A stretch of DNA of 64,000 nt from Flavobacterium sediminis (GCF_003148385.1 NZ_CP029463.1:1736001-1800000), one strand, 5' to 3'; positions 16,640 to 26,049 are shown, counted from the first letter of the stretch. Made by a program: numbers and translations. Notes: generated from the sequence alone by a model not told the origin.

Positions 16640-17269
16640 ATGAAAAAATTTAGCTACGCACTTATTTTCGTTGTTACAATTTGCTTGTCTCCTAAAGTAG
16701 CCTTTTCAGGAGAAATTAAAGGAAATATTTTTACTGAGCACACACAGGCTCAGGCAAAGTTAGAGAGCCAGATACATACTGTGTTAGATCAATCTTTAAA
16801 TTACAAAGATTATAAAGTGATCGACAAACAGGTAATGTCCCGTTTTAAAAGCGAACTCGAATCGTTTTTAAATCTGTCGGATCAAGTGCGTTCCGATTTT
16901 CAGAAAGAGATCAAAACAAAAGACAGTGAGATCAGTGCATTAGATGAAAGTTTGAAAAGTTTACAAGTGGAAACTTCAAAACTACGCAATGACAAACAGT
17001 CAATAGGTTTTTTAGGAATGTCAATTAATAAATATGTATATGTAAGTTCACTTTGGGCATTGTTCTTTGCCAGTTTATTAGTAATAGGATTTTTTGTGTT
17101 GAAGTTCATGAGAGCTAATGAGATTACCAAAAGTTCTAAAACCATCTTGAGTAATTTAGAAGATGAATACGAGGCTTTCAGAAGATCCAGTATTGAGCGG
17201 GAACAAAAACTAAGAAGAGAACTGTTTAATGAAATGAAAAAAGTAAAGGAGTTGAAACAAGCGTCCTGA
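16640..17269 (+). CDS. Flavobacterial membrane-anchored coiled-coil protein
   Basis: The 209-residue protein has a signal peptide (YALIFVVTICLSPKVAFSGE), a long periplasmic helical region (EIKTKDSEISALDESLKSLQ, then VETSKLRND), one strong TM (VYVSSLWALFFASLLVIGFF) and a cytoplasmic charged helix (SNLEDEYEAFRRSS). Homologues in Flavobacterium are, as I recall, often labelled tRNA (guanine-N1)-methyltransferase, but nothing here resembles a methyltransferase, so I do not adopt that name. The role is unknown; a coiled-coil envelope or signalling adaptor is plausible. It has its own leader and terminator. Confidence 0.75.
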   Translation: MKKFSYALIFVVTICLSPKVAFSGEIKGNIFTEHTQAQAKLESQIHTVLDQSLNYKDYKVIDKQVMSRFKSELESFLNLSDQVRSDFQKEIKTKDSEISALDESLKSLQVETSKLRNDKQSIGFLGMSINKYVYVSSLWALFFASLLVIGFFVLKFMRANEITKSSKTILSNLEDEYEAFRRSSIEREQKLRRELFNEMKKVKELKQAS

Positions 17270-17298
17270 AGTAGTTAGTTATAAGTTAAGAACAATTA

Positions 17299-17326
17299 AA
17301 AGCACGTAATTCACGTGCTTTTTTTA
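17299..17326 (+). terminator. Intrinsic terminator after the coiled-coil protein gene
   Basis: AGCACGT at 17301-17307 pairs with ACGTGCT at 17313-17319 across a five-base loop and is followed by TTTTTT. It lies 30 bases past the stop codon. Confidence 0.85.
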
Positions 17327-17438
17327 TGGTAAGGTGTAACTTTTTTTGAAAAATACGTATAACAGGTAAAACAAACTGTCAAACTGACATTTGTAGATTT
17401 TGGTTTAAAATTTGATATAGTAAAGAAAAAAGAAAATT

Positions 17439-18134
17439 ATGTTAGGATATTATATATTAATAGGAGGTATAGCCTTAGTGAGCTGGTTAGTAAGTAACCA
17501 ATTGAAGAGTAAGTTTGAATACTATTCAAAAGTACATTTGCGAAATGGCATGAGCGGAGCAGAGATCGCTGAGAAAATGCTTCACGATAACGGGATTTAT
17601 GATGTGAAAGTAATTTCAACGGCAGGTCGTTTAACCGATCATTACAATCCGGCTGATAAAACAGTGAATCTGAGTGAAGCGGTTTATAATCAGAGAAATG
17701 CTGCCGCTGCCGCTGTTGCTGCTCACGAGTGCGGACATGCCGTGCAACATGCTAAAGCATATCAATGGTTAGAAATGCGTTCTAAATTAGTTCCTGTTGT
17801 ACAGATATCTTCATCCTTGTCACAATGGTTAGTGATCGGAGGACTTATTTTGGGTGCCGCATCAAAGACAGGATACGGATTTTATATTGCAGTGATCGGA
17901 TTGATCATGATGGCGATTGCAACAGCCTTTTCATTGATTACCTTGCCGGTCGAATACGATGCGAGTAACAGAGCCTTAGCTTGGCTGAAAAGTAAGAATA
18001 TGTTGAGCCAGCAAGAATATTCCGGAGCTGAAGATGCTTTGAAATGGGCAGCACGAACTTATTTGGTCGCTGCTATCGGAGCTATAGCTTCTTTATTGTA
18101 TTGGGCTTATCAGGTTTTTGGTAACAGAAATTAG
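17439..18134 (+). CDS. YugP-type zinc metallopeptidase, integral membrane
   Basis: The 231-residue protein has an N-terminal TM (MLGYYILIGGIALVSWLVSN), the zinc site AAHECGHAVQHAKAY (HExxH) near residue 97, and three more hydrophobic helices (WLVIGGLILGAAS, IAVIGLIMMAIATAFSLITL, YLVAAIGAIASLLYW). ITLPVEYDASNRAL supplies the conserved downstream Glu. This is the neutral zinc metallopeptidase 2 family (YugP). Substrates are not known. The gene seems monocistronic, closed by a terminator shared with the convergent Lrp gene. Confidence 0.9.
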   Translation: MLGYYILIGGIALVSWLVSNQLKSKFEYYSKVHLRNGMSGAEIAEKMLHDNGIYDVKVISTAGRLTDHYNPADKTVNLSEAVYNQRNAAAAAVAAHECGHAVQHAKAYQWLEMRSKLVPVVQISSSLSQWLVIGGLILGAASKTGYGFYIAVIGLIMMAIATAFSLITLPVEYDASNRALAWLKSKNMLSQQEYSGAEDALKWAARTYLVAAIGAIASLLYWAYQVFGNRN

Positions 18135-18150
18135 TAAGATAAAAATAGTA

Positions 18151-18185
18151 AAAAGCCCGAACATTAAAAATGTCGGGGCTTTTTT
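18151..18185. terminator. Terminator between convergent YugP-type and Lrp genes
   Basis: AGCCCGAACA at 18154-18163 pairs, with one mismatch, with TGTCGGGGCT at 18171-18180. T-tracts follow on the plus strand and, more weakly (AAAA before the stem), on the minus strand, which suits the convergent genes on both sides. Confidence 0.85.
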
Positions 18186-18203
18186 ATGTTTCAACCGTTG
18201 TGG

Positions 18204-18674
18204 TCACAATTGGATCTGTCGGTCAATCTGTTGTTCTAACGAAATAAAAGTTTCTGTTCTGGAAACACCTTTGATGGACTGGATCTTTTTGTTGAGCAAC
18301 TGCATTAAATGTTCGTTGTCTTTACAAATGATCTTAATTAAGATACTCCAGTTTCCGGTCGTATAGTGGCATTCTAAAACTTCAGGGATCTTTCGCAATT
18401 CCCGCACTGCTTCCGAATTACTGGAAGCTCTTTCTAAATACACGCCTACGAATGCCATAGTACTGTAACCTAAAACTTTGGTATCGACTACAAATTTAGA
18501 ACCGGAGATTACACCGGCTTGCTCCAGTTTGCGTAAACGTTGGTGGATAGCAGCACCGGAAATACCGATCTTGTTTGCAATTTGCAGGATCGGTTTGCGA
18601 GCGTCTTCCATTAGGTCTCGTAAGATCTCTTTGTCAATGCCGTCAATTTCGATTTGTAACTGATTAACTTTCAT
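18204..18674 (-). CDS. Lrp/AsnC-family transcriptional regulator
   Basis: The 156-residue protein has an N-terminal winged helix-turn-helix (DKEILRDLMEDARKPILQIA, then ISGAAIHQRLRKLEQAGVIS) and a C-terminal RAM domain (TMAFVGVYLE, then VLECHYTTGNWSILIKI) that binds amino acids and drives oligomerisation. It is a DNA-binding regulator of amino-acid metabolism. It is preceded on the same strand, 104 bases away and past a terminator, by a saccharopine dehydrogenase-like gene, a plausible target. Its effector cannot be told from sequence. Confidence 0.92.
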   Translation of the reverse strand: MKVNQLQIEIDGIDKEILRDLMEDARKPILQIANKIGISGAAIHQRLRKLEQAGVISGSKFVVDTKVLGYSTMAFVGVYLERASSNSEAVRELRKIPEVLECHYTTGNWSILIKIICKDNEHLMQLLNKKIQSIKGVSRTETFISLEQQIDRQIQL

Positions 18675-18722
18675 AAGTTACATTTTTCATGTGAAATTAA
18701 AAATATACTATAAATATAAAAC

Positions 18723-18754
18723 AAAAAATCCCAAATAGATACTAAATGGGATTA
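18723..18754 (-). terminator. Terminator of the saccharopine dehydrogenase-like gene
   Basis: On the minus strand AATCCCA pairs with TGGGATT and is followed by TTTTTTG, 24 bases past the corrected stop at 18778. Its place supports the corrected gene end and not the premature stop at 18861. Confidence 0.7.
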
Positions 18755-18777
18755 AATTATAGTGAAGTAAGCAAGAA

Positions 18778-20149
18778 CTAACTGCTTACATTGTAAGGGT
18801 TGTATCCTAAATAAGGAACTTCAACTTCTTTAAATACAACACCATACTCTTCCAATTCTTTTAAAATAGGTTCGTATACCTCTTTACGAATCGGGATCTG
18901 AACCCGGGAGTTTTAATTTCTCCGTTTAATATTTTTAAAGTAGCAATAGCTACCGGTAGCCCTACGGTTTTAGCCATAGCAGTGTAGGTTTGGTCATCAC
19001 CGATACAAACCATAGTAGCGTCAATTTGTTTTTTCTCACCGTCTTCAGATTCATAACCGAATTTATGGTACATAACGATCATGTCTTTGTCCTCCTGTTT
19101 TAAGGTCCATTTTTCCGAAAGGATCTTCTCTAAGATCTGAGCCGGAGTAGCATTTTTTAACCCGACTTTTTTTTCGGAGTTAAAAAGGTCTAATTCGAGT
19201 AGTTTGTCCCAGATGATATCGTCCTGATCGATTTTTTGTGCATGGCGCAATTTTATTTCTACCGTATCAGTCGGGTGATAGGGCAAGAAAGAATTGGTGA
19301 ATTCACGATAAGACATGTTTTCAGAATTCTCCATGATGTATGAATCATCAGTCATTCCGAGTTGAACTAAAATATCCCATGCTCGCGAATAACCGACTCT
19401 TCTGATCGTTCCGCGATATACAGTTAAAGCATTGTCTAAGCCATATACACTGCGGTATTTTAGCGAATCTCTGTTGGCATAAGCCTCAAATCGTCCGAAG
19501 CCTTCGACTTCCAGAAATTCTGTTCTTCGGAACAGTTTGTTATAAGGGATATATTTATAAGTGCCTTCCTGTATGAACTTGGCAGTTCCGCCTTGTCCTG
19601 CTAAAACGACATTTCGGGATTCCAGGTAAATTTGTAATTCCAGAGATTATTATCACTTTCCGGAGCTACGAGTCCGCCACAAAAAGATTCAAAAAGGATC
19701 ATTTTTCCACCTTGGTCGGTGATCTCATTGATGACTTTCATAGCACTCATGTGATCTATTCCCGGATCAAGCCCTATTTCATTCATGAAGATCAGTCCTT
19801 TTTCTTTAACCTCATGATCCAGATCCTGCATGGCCGGACTGATATAGGATGCCGTAACCATATTTCGACCTATTTTTAAACAGTCTTTAGCTACTTCCAA
19901 ATGTAAATGAGCCGGAAGCATTGAAACAACAATAGTGGCTCTTGTAATTTCTTCCTGACGTTGCTTTTCGTTAAAAATATCAAAAGCAATAGCTCTGGCA
20001 TTTTTATGACTACCTACTTTCTTACGAGCCAGTTCTTCTGATAAGTCGGCTATAGTAATGCTTAAACCCTCAGGTTCAGATTTATTTAAAAGGTATTGTA
20101 TAAGTGAAGAAGCAGAGCGCCCCGCACCGATAACCAATATATTTTTCAT
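18778..20149 (-). pseudogene. Saccharopine dehydrogenase-family oxidoreductase, two frameshifts
   Basis: Start ATG 20149 (MKNILVIGAGRSASSLIQYL, a Rossmann GxGxxxS loop). The N-terminal part runs to NPEMSF and stops; one extra G at plus-strand GGG 19616-19618 restores NVVLAGQGGTAKFIQEG and continues unbroken through LGMTDDSYIMENSENMSYRE. A second loss at CCC 18903-18905 truncates it after KTPG; one more base gives VQIPIRKEVYEPILKELEEY and VPYLGYNPYNVSS, stop at 18778. The 1372-base span plus two bases gives 458 codons, the size I expect for the family. Such enzymes act in lysine metabolism as NAD(P)-dependent dehydrogenases. Both breaks are likely base-calling errors. Confidence 0.85.
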
Positions 20150-20255
20150 GTTTAGTTTGTTTGTTGTGTAAAATATCACACGAATATACTAAAATGTTAT
20201 ATTTTTTAAAATTAAATTCCTGATAGATATCATTATTTAACAAATTTTATTTTAA

Positions 20256-20263
20256 TACATTTG
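20256..20263 (+). promoter_or_regulatory. -7 box (TACATTTG) of the DUF423 gene
   Basis: A full match to TAnnTTTG, 18 bases upstream of the ATG at 20281, giving a short A/T-rich leader. Confidence 0.6.
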
Positions 20264-20280
20264 TCTAAAATTTTAATACA

Positions 20281-20669
20281 TGGAGAAGAAAATCTTAGGC
20301 TTTGCCATTGTAATCGGGCTTTTAGCAATTGTTTTAGGAGCTTTAGGAGCTCATGGATTAAAAAAGTTTTTGTCTTTAGAGCAGTTAGCTTCTTTTGAAA
20401 CCGGAGTCCGATACCAAATGTATCACGCTCTCTTTTTATTATTCGTAAGTCAGTTTCAGAATCTTGCAGTAAGCGATAAAGTGATCGTGTTTTATTTAGC
20501 AGCAATCGGTGTAGTCTTTTTTTCAGGTTCTATTTATGTATTGTCAACTTCTTCCATGACAGGAATAAAAGCAAAATTTTTAGGGCCTGTAACGCCTTTA
20601 GGAGGAGTTTTAATGATTGCTTCTTGGGGGTATTTGCTTTACGCAACCTTGTTAAAAAACGGCAATTAA
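20281..20669 (+). CDS. DUF423 membrane protein
   Basis: The roughly 129-residue protein has four hydrophobic segments: ILGFAIVIGLLAIVLGALGA, YHALFLLFVSQF, VIVFYLAAIGVVFFSGSIYV and PLGGVLMIASWGYLLY. GAHGLKK near the N-terminus and the FETGVRYQMYHAL block are diagnostic of DUF423 (YgdD-type) inner membrane proteins. The function is unknown. It precedes pckA by 64 bases on the same strand, but pckA has its own -7 box. Confidence 0.88.
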
Positions 20670-20692
20670 AGCCTCTGTTAAAATTAAATTCA

Positions 20693-20700
20693 TACTTTTG
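20693..20700 (+). promoter_or_regulatory. pckA promoter -7 box (TACTTTTG)
   Basis: It matches TAnnTTTG, 34 bases before the pckA ATG. I did not find a convincing -33 TTTG. Confidence 0.6.
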
Positions 20701-20733
20701 CAACTTTAAAATAAACAACATAACACTAATTTT

Positions 20734-22362
20734 ATGGAGCAGTACACACAATTAGCGAAAACGATTTCGCTGGAAAAATACGGGATAAAAGACGTAGAAG
20801 AAATTGTTTACAATCCATCTTATGATTATTTATACAATTCGGAATTGGATAACCAATTAGAAGGGTATGAAAAAGGACAATTGACTGAGCTGGGAGCTGT
20901 TAATGTGATGACCGGAGAATTTACCGGACGTTCGCCTAAAGATAAATATATAGTAAAGGATGATGTTACAAAAGATACTGTATGGTGGACATCTGATAAA
21001 GCAGTAAATGATAATAAGCCTATTTCACAAGATACGTGGAACGCTTTGAAAGAGGTTTCCGTAGAACAGTTATCCGGAAAGAAACTGTATGTCGTTGATG
21101 CGTTTTGCGGAGCTAATGAAAATTCTCGTTTAAAAGTGCGTTTTATCATGGAAGTGCCTTGGCAGGCTCATTTTGTGACCAATATGTTTATCAGACCGTC
21201 AAAAGAAGAATTAGAGAATTTCGGTGAGCCTGATTTTGTGGTGGTAAATGCCTCTAAGACATCTTTCATGGATTATGCAAAATACAATCTTAATTCAGAA
21301 GTATTTGTAGCGTTCAATTTGACTGAAAAAATGCAATTGATCGGAGGAACATGGTATGGCGGTGAAATGAAAAAGGGAATGTTTTCGATGATGAATTACT
21401 ATTTGCCACTTCAGGGAATTGCTTCAATGCACTGTTCTGCCAATAAAGGTAAAGACGATGATGTGGCAGTGTTTTTTGGTTTGTCAGGGACTGGAAAGAC
21501 AACATTGTCAACTGATCCGAAACGCGAATTGATCGGAGACGATGAGCACGGATGGGATAATGACGGTGTTTTTAATTTTGAAGGCGGGTGCTATGCAAAG
21601 ACCATTAACTTAAGCAAAGAGAATGAGCCTGATATCTATAATGCTATTCGCAAAGATGCTTTGTTAGAGAATGTAACGGTTGATGCTAACGGTAAGATTG
21701 ATTTTACAGATGGTTCCGTTACCGAGAACACGAGAGTTTCTTATCCTATTGATCATATTGAAAATATCGTGAAACCGGTTTCTAAAGCAGGACACGCTAC
21801 TAAAGTGATTTTCCTTACGGCAGATGCTTTCGGAGTAATGCCACCGGTTTCAAAATTAACACCGGAGCAAACAAAATATTATTTCTTATCTGGTTTTACG
21901 GCTAAGTTAGCAGGTACAGAAAGAGGTGTTACACAACCGGAACCTACTTTTTCAGCTTGTTTCGGAAAAGCATTTTTAAGCTTGCATCCGACAAAGTACG
22001 GAGAAGAGTTGGTGAAGAAGATGGAAGAGCATAATGCAACAGCTTACATGGTGAATACCGGATGGAACGGGACAGGAAAACGTATTTCAATTAAAGATAC
22101 CCGAGCAATTATAGATAGAATTTTAGATGGTTCTATAGAAAAAGCAGAAACACATATTGTGCCGATCTTTAACTTCGAAGTGCCTAAAGCTTTGGAAAAT
22201 GTAGATACTGCTATTTTAGATCCTAGAAATACCTATGCAGCTGCTTCTGAGTGGGAAGAAAAAGCGAAAGATCTGGCAGCAAAATTCATTAAGAACTTTG
22301 TACAATATACCGATAACGAAGAAGGAAAATCACTTGTGGCTGCCGGGCCGCAATTGGGTTAA
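20734..22362 (+). CDS. pckA: Phosphoenolpyruvate carboxykinase (ATP)
   Basis: The 542-residue cytosolic enzyme converts oxaloacetate and ATP to phosphoenolpyruvate and CO2, the entry to gluconeogenesis. Visible are [12 protein letters not shown] (substrate binding), the P-loop [11 protein letters not shown] at about 249-259, the metal site LIGDDEHGW, and [11 protein letters not shown]. Length and motifs fit the ATP-dependent family, not the GTP type. It is followed by a strong terminator and seems to be transcribed alone. Confidence 0.97.
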   Translation: MEQYTQLAKTISLEKYGIKDVEEIVYNPSYDYLYNSELDNQLEGYEKGQLTELGAVNVMTGEFTGRSPKDKYIVKDDVTKDTVWWTSDKAVNDNKPISQDTWNALKEVSVEQLSGKKLYVVDAFCGANENSRLKVRFIMEVPWQAHFVTNMFIRPSKEELENFGEPDFVVVNASKTSFMDYAKYNLNSEVFVAFNLTEKMQLIGGTWYGGEMKKGMFSMMNYYLPLQGIASMHCSANKGKDDDVAVFFGLSGTGKTTLSTDPKRELIGDDEHGWDNDGVFNFEGGCYAKTINLSKENEPDIYNAIRKDALLENVTVDANGKIDFTDGSVTENTRVSYPIDHIENIVKPVSKAGHATKVIFLTADAFGVMPPVSKLTPEQTKYYFLSGFTAKLAGTERGVTQPEPTFSACFGKAFLSLHPTKYGEELVKKMEEHNATAYMVNTGWNGTGKRISIKDTRAIIDRILDGSIEKAETHIVPIFNFEVPKALENVDTAILDPRNTYAAASEWEEKAKDLAAKFIKNFVQYTDNEEGKSLVAAGPQLG

Positions 22363-22382
22363 TTAGATAAAAGTGTAAATTG

Positions 22383-22417
22383 AAAAAGGGTTTCTAATAA
22401 TTAGAAACCCTTTTTTT
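22383..22417 (+). terminator. Intrinsic terminator after pckA
   Basis: GGGTTTCTAA and TTAGAAACCC form a perfect 10-bp stem, extended by A-T pairs, followed by TTTTTTT. It also lies just beyond the end of the convergent hemD gene. Confidence 0.9.
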
Positions 22418-22454
22418 ATATTGTATAATAGCTAAAGAAAATAGATCTTAAGAC

Positions 22455-23213
22455 CTATTTTCCTTTGTTTACTTCTAAAATATATTTTTCTAAAGCACCT
22501 GTCATTGAAGGGATCTCGGGAGTCGGAGCCATAATGTCTACGCGTAAGCCTCGATCTAAAGCCTCTTTTTGAGTGGTAACGCCGAAAACGGCAATTCTGG
22601 TATTGTTCTGTTGAAAGTCAGGGAAGTTCTTGAATAAAGACTTGATCCCGGTTGGGCTAAAGAACACTAAAACATCATAATAAACGTCTTTCAGATCCGA
22701 TAGGTCACTCATTACCGTGCGATAGAAGATACCCTGTGTCCAGTCTACTTTTAAAGCGTCTAATGTTTGCGGTACATCAGAATTAAGTTGGTCGGTATTA
22801 GGTAATAAGAACTTCTCGTCTTTGTATTTTTTAATTAAAGGAGCAAGATCTGAGAATTCTTTTTGTCCTACATAAATTTTTCTTTTGCGGTATACCACAT
22901 AACGTTGTAAATAGTATGCTACAGCTTCTGATTGGCAAAAGTACTTCAGGTCTTCCGGTACTTTAAAACGCATTTCTTCGGCAACCCTAAAAAAGTGATC
23001 TACAGAATTACGACTGGTTAAAATGATAGCCGTAAATTTACTCAAGTCAATTTTTTGAGCCCTAACTTCTTTTGCGCTTACGCCTTCTACGTGGATAAAA
23101 GGTCTGAAGTCTACTCTAACTTTTAGTTTGTTCTGAAGTTCAAAATAAGGAGAATTTTCAACTTTAGGCTCTGGTTGTGAAACCAAAATTGTTTTCACTT
23201 TCAAATTTGACAT
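22455..23213 (-). CDS. hemD: Uroporphyrinogen-III synthase
   Basis: I start the gene at ATG 23213 (MSNLKVKTILVSQPEPKVE), giving 252 residues, the normal HemD length. The protein has two Rossmann-like lobes, with AIILTSRNSVDHFFRVAEEM and VLVFFSPTGIKSLFKNF in the places where HemD binds and cyclises hydroxymethylbilane to uroporphyrinogen III for haem. In the raw sequence the frame is open upstream through a membrane domain, suggesting a 432-residue fusion; adding one G at 23257-23260 ends the upstream gene with TGA at 23221-23223, 7 bases before this ATG, so the fusion is probably not real. It is coupled to the DUF4271 gene. Confidence 0.88.
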   Translation of the reverse strand: MSNLKVKTILVSQPEPKVENSPYFELQNKLKVRVDFRPFIHVEGVSAKEVRAQKIDLSKFTAIILTSRNSVDHFFRVAEEMRFKVPEDLKYFCQSEAVAYYLQRYVVYRKRKIYVGQKEFSDLAPLIKKYKDEKFLLPNTDQLNSDVPQTLDALKVDWTQGIFYRTVMSDLSDLKDVYYDVLVFFSPTGIKSLFKNFPDFQQNNTRIAVFGVTTQKEALDRGLRVDIMAPTPEIPSMTGALEKYILEVNKGK

Positions 23214-23220
23214 AAGATGT

Positions 23221-23884
23221 TCAATTTTTTGTAATCCAATAATACATGAAATAATAGGGGCAATTTCAAAGGTGCAAAGATATAAAATAAAATAGAATAT
23301 TTTACGAGACACTAAACTTTGGTATGTTTTTAAAGTTATCAGATAAGTGATCGATGAAAAAGCTATGATTAATAATATGAGTATGATATAGACAGCATTA
23401 CTGTTAACAGCATTGTAAAATAAGATAATATTAATAGGTAATAGCAAGAGTCCTATGTAAGTTCTGTATGTAACTTTCAGCAAATTGAACTGTTCGGCAA
23501 ATTCTTCAATTTTAAAAGAAGTGGCAATTATTTTTTCAATCAGATATTTGCATAGAATAAAAACGGTCAGGAAAGTAAAAATCTGAATGTATAATATTGC
23601 ATTGTGTTTTTCTTTTGCGTAAAACTGCGCTAACAGGAGTAAAATAAAGAAAGAAAAAGAAATCATTTGTACAAAGAACAGAGATACTGTAAATCCGCTT
23701 CTTATATTAGAGGATTCTTTGTAAATCTTAGTATATTTGTCTGAAACAGCCAATCGAAGAAATTCACTGAAGCGCCCCCGAAAATATTTCGATTGATAGC
23801 AATGGCTACAAAAGCTACCAGAAAAAGAATGGTTGCCCAGTCATTTAAACCTATGATTCTCTCGGTAAAGAAGATTTTGTGCAT
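23221..23884 (-). pseudogene. DUF4271 membrane protein, two frameshifts
   Basis: Start ATG 23884 (MHKIFFTERIIGLNDWATIL). The frame breaks at plus-strand CCCCC 23775-23779; one extra C gives NIFGGRFSEFLRLAVSDKYT and continues through TYRTYIGLLLLPINIILFYN. A second break at GGGG 23257-23260 hides the natural end (EIAPYYFMYYWITKN, stop). The corrected protein has 221 residues with six or so membrane helices. DUF4271 genes regularly stand directly before hemD in Flavobacteriaceae, which supports this model. The 664-base span plus two bases is a multiple of three. The function is unknown, perhaps linked to haem synthesis. Confidence 0.8.
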
Positions 23885-23957
23885 AGCGCAAAATTACAAA
23901 AAATACTATCATGACTATTATTATAAAATAATTAAGATATAAAGTCGATAAATAGCG

Positions 23958-23965
23958 TATTTTTG
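23958..23965 (+). promoter_or_regulatory. -7 box (TATTTTTG) before the GT2 gene
   Basis: It matches TAnnTTTG, 18 bases before the chosen ATG at 23984. A possible TTG start at 23963 would overlap this box, which argues against that start. Confidence 0.6.
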
Positions 23966-23983
23966 TATCCAAATTTTAACAGA

Positions 23984-24706
23984 ATGCCAAAAGGACTTGT
24001 CGTTATTCCCACGTATAACGAAATTGAAAACATAGAAAACATCATTAGAGCGGTTATGGTTCTGGATGATTTTTTTCATGTTTTAATAGTGGACGACAAT
24101 TCTCCTGACGGAACTGCACAAAAGGTATTAACTTTGCAACAAGAGTATGATGGCAGGATATTTGTTGAAATCAGGCAAAAGAAATCAGGATTAGGAACAG
24201 CCTACGTACACGGATTTAAATGGGCTTTGAGCAATCAATACAATTATATATTTGAAATGGATGCCGATTTTTCCCATAATCCTGCTGATTTGCCGAGATT
24301 GCTGAAAGCATGTGAGGACGGAGCGGATGTCGCTATTGGTTCGCGTTATTCAACAGGAGTTAATGTAGTGAACTGGCCTTTGTCGAGAGTATTACTATCT
24401 TATTTCGCCTCGGTTTATGTGCGAATCATTACAGGAATGAAGATTCATGATGCTACAGCCGGTTTTATATGCTATAAGCGAAACGCGTTAGAGAATATTG
24501 GACTTGATAAAATAAAATTTATTGGCTATGCGTTTCAGATAGAGATGAAATACAGAGCCTTTGTAAAAGGACTGAGGTTAGTTGAAGTTCCGATCATTTT
24601 TACGGATCGGACTAAAGGACAATCCAAAATGAGTGGTTCGATCATCAGAGAGGCTATTTTTGGAGTTATATTATTAAGGATAAAAAAATTACTGAACACC
24701 ATATAA
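23984..24706 (+). CDS. Polyprenol monophosphomannose synthase-like GT2 glycosyltransferase
   Basis: The protein has 240 residues from ATG 23984 (MPKGLVVIPTYNEIENIENI). GT2 features are VVIPTYNE, LIVDDNSPDGTA, the metal-binding DADFSHNP (DxD region) and GSRYSTG, with the C-terminal acceptor loop TDRTKGQSKMS. Dolichol/polyprenol phosphate mannose synthases have just this layout and transfer mannose or a similar sugar to polyprenyl phosphate. A C-terminal amphipathic helix may attach it to the membrane. The stop overlaps the pyrC start by one base. The sugar donor is inferred. Confidence 0.85.
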   Translation: MPKGLVVIPTYNEIENIENIIRAVMVLDDFFHVLIVDDNSPDGTAQKVLTLQQEYDGRIFVEIRQKKSGLGTAYVHGFKWALSNQYNYIFEMDADFSHNPADLPRLLKACEDGADVAIGSRYSTGVNVVNWPLSRVLLSYFASVYVRIITGMKIHDATAGFICYKRNALENIGLDKIKFIGYAFQIEMKYRAFVKGLRLVEVPIIFTDRTKGQSKMSGSIIREAIFGVILLRIKKLLNTI

Positions 24707-26049
24707 TGCGAACTTATTTAATCAAAAATGCTAAAATTGTAAATGAAGGCCAAATTTTTGAAGGCGACGTTTTAGTAGAAAATGGTTTTATTAAAGAAAT
24801 AGCTGAGAAGATCAGCCCTAAATCTTCGGATTGTATCATTGTAGATGCCGAAGGGAATTATTTAATTCCGGGAGTTATTGATGATCAGGTACATTTTAGA
24901 GAGCCGGGCTTGACACACAAAGGAAATATTGCCAGTGAGAGTCGGGCTGCTGTTGCCGGAGGTATTACATCGTATATTGAACAACCGAATACGATACCGA
25001 ATGCCGTTACTCAGGAACTTTTAGAACAAAAGTACGAGATTGCCGCCGAGACTTCTTATGCGAATTATTCCTTTATGATGGGAGGAACCAATGATAACCT
25101 GAAAGAAGTTTTAAAAACAAATCCCCGAAATGTTGCCGGGATCAAATTGTTTTTAGGTTCATCAACCGGTAATATGTTGGTCGATAACCAGGAAGTTTTA
25201 GAAAAAATATTCTCATCTACTAAAATGCTGATTGCAGTACATTGTGAAGATGAAGGAACTATAAAAACAAATCTGGAACGTTACAAAGCCGAGTACGGCG
25301 ATGAAATCCCGATGAAGTGCCATCCTTTGATACGAAGTGCTGAAGCTTGTTATATTTCGTCTTCAAAAGCAATTGAATTAGCAAAAAAAACAGGGGCTCG
25401 TTTACATGTTTTCCACTTGTCTACAGCAAAAGAAATGAGTCTGTTTACCAATAAGATTCCTTTAGAGGAAAAACAGATCACCGCTGAGGCTTGTGTACAC
25501 CATCTTTGGTTTACCGATAAAGATTATGATACCAAAGGAAGTCTGATCAAATGGAATCCGGCAGTAAAAACGGAATCCGACAGGGAAGCATTGTGGGAAG
25601 CACTATTAGACGACAGGATTGATGTTATCGCTACAGATCATGCACCGCATACTTTAGAGGAAAAAATGAATCCGTACACGAGTTGTCCTTCCGGAGGACC
25701 ACTGGTTCAACATGCTTTGATAGCGATGTTTGAAAAGCATGTAAAAGGGAAGATCTCAGTAGAAAAGATAGTAGAAAAGATGTGCCACAATCCGGCAAAG
25801 ATATTTAAGATCGAGAAAAGAGGATTTATCAGGGAAGGATATCATGCCGACTTGGTTATTGTAAATGCTCATTTGCCTTGGGTTGTTAAGAAAGAAAATA
25901 TTCTGTATAAATGTGGCTGGTCTCCTTTTGAAGGCGTTAATTTTAAATCAAGAGTGACCCATACTTTTGTGAATGGAGCTTTAGTATATGCAAATGGTAA
26001 AGTGAAAGACGTTAAAGTAGGACAGCGATTATTGTTTGAAAGAGAATAA
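24706..26049 (+). CDS. pyrC: Dihydroorotase (PyrC-like)
   Basis: The 447-residue cyclic amidohydrolase forms dihydroorotate from carbamoyl aspartate in pyrimidine synthesis. The metal site motifs are visible: VIDDQVHFREPG (HxR; in most members HxH), VHCEDEGT, HVFHLSTAKEMS and ATDHAPHTLEEK. VQHALIAMFEKHVKGK follows in the usual place. The size fits class I dihydroorotases. The ATG overlaps the GT2 stop (TAATG), and the gene is followed by the DUF4296 lipoprotein, a common flavobacterial operon. In the metal site the middle residue is a Phe (HFR), which is usual for this class. Confidence 0.92.
   Translation: MRTYLIKNAKIVNEGQIFEGDVLVENGFIKEIAEKISPKSSDCIIVDAEGNYLIPGVIDDQVHFREPGLTHKGNIASESRAAVAGGITSYIEQPNTIPNAVTQELLEQKYEIAAETSYANYSFMMGGTNDNLKEVLKTNPRNVAGIKLFLGSSTGNMLVDNQEVLEKIFSSTKMLIAVHCEDEGTIKTNLERYKAEYGDEIPMKCHPLIRSAEACYISSSKAIELAKKTGARLHVFHLSTAKEMSLFTNKIPLEEKQITAEACVHHLWFTDKDYDTKGSLIKWNPAVKTESDREALWEALLDDRIDVIATDHAPHTLEEKMNPYTSCPSGGPLVQHALIAMFEKHVKGKISVEKIVEKMCHNPAKIFKIEKRGFIREGYHADLVIVNAHLPWVVKKENILYKCGWSPFEGVNFKSRVTHTFVNGALVYANGKVKDVKVGQRLLFERE

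Noticed and set aside
16640..17269. tRNA (guanine-N1)-methyltransferase
   Set aside because: This label is carried by similar proteins, as I recall, but the sequence has a signal peptide, a TM and coiled coils and no SAM-binding or knot motif.
18118..18366. An 82-residue plus-strand frame overlapping the YugP gene end
   Set aside because: It runs across a terminator and antisense to the Lrp gene, has no start context or family likeness, and is a shadow frame.
22455..23753. A 432-residue fusion of a membrane domain and HemD
   Set aside because: One extra G at 23257-23260 ends the membrane gene normally just before a good HemD ATG. Together with the other eight G/C-run losses this marks the fusion as an artefact.
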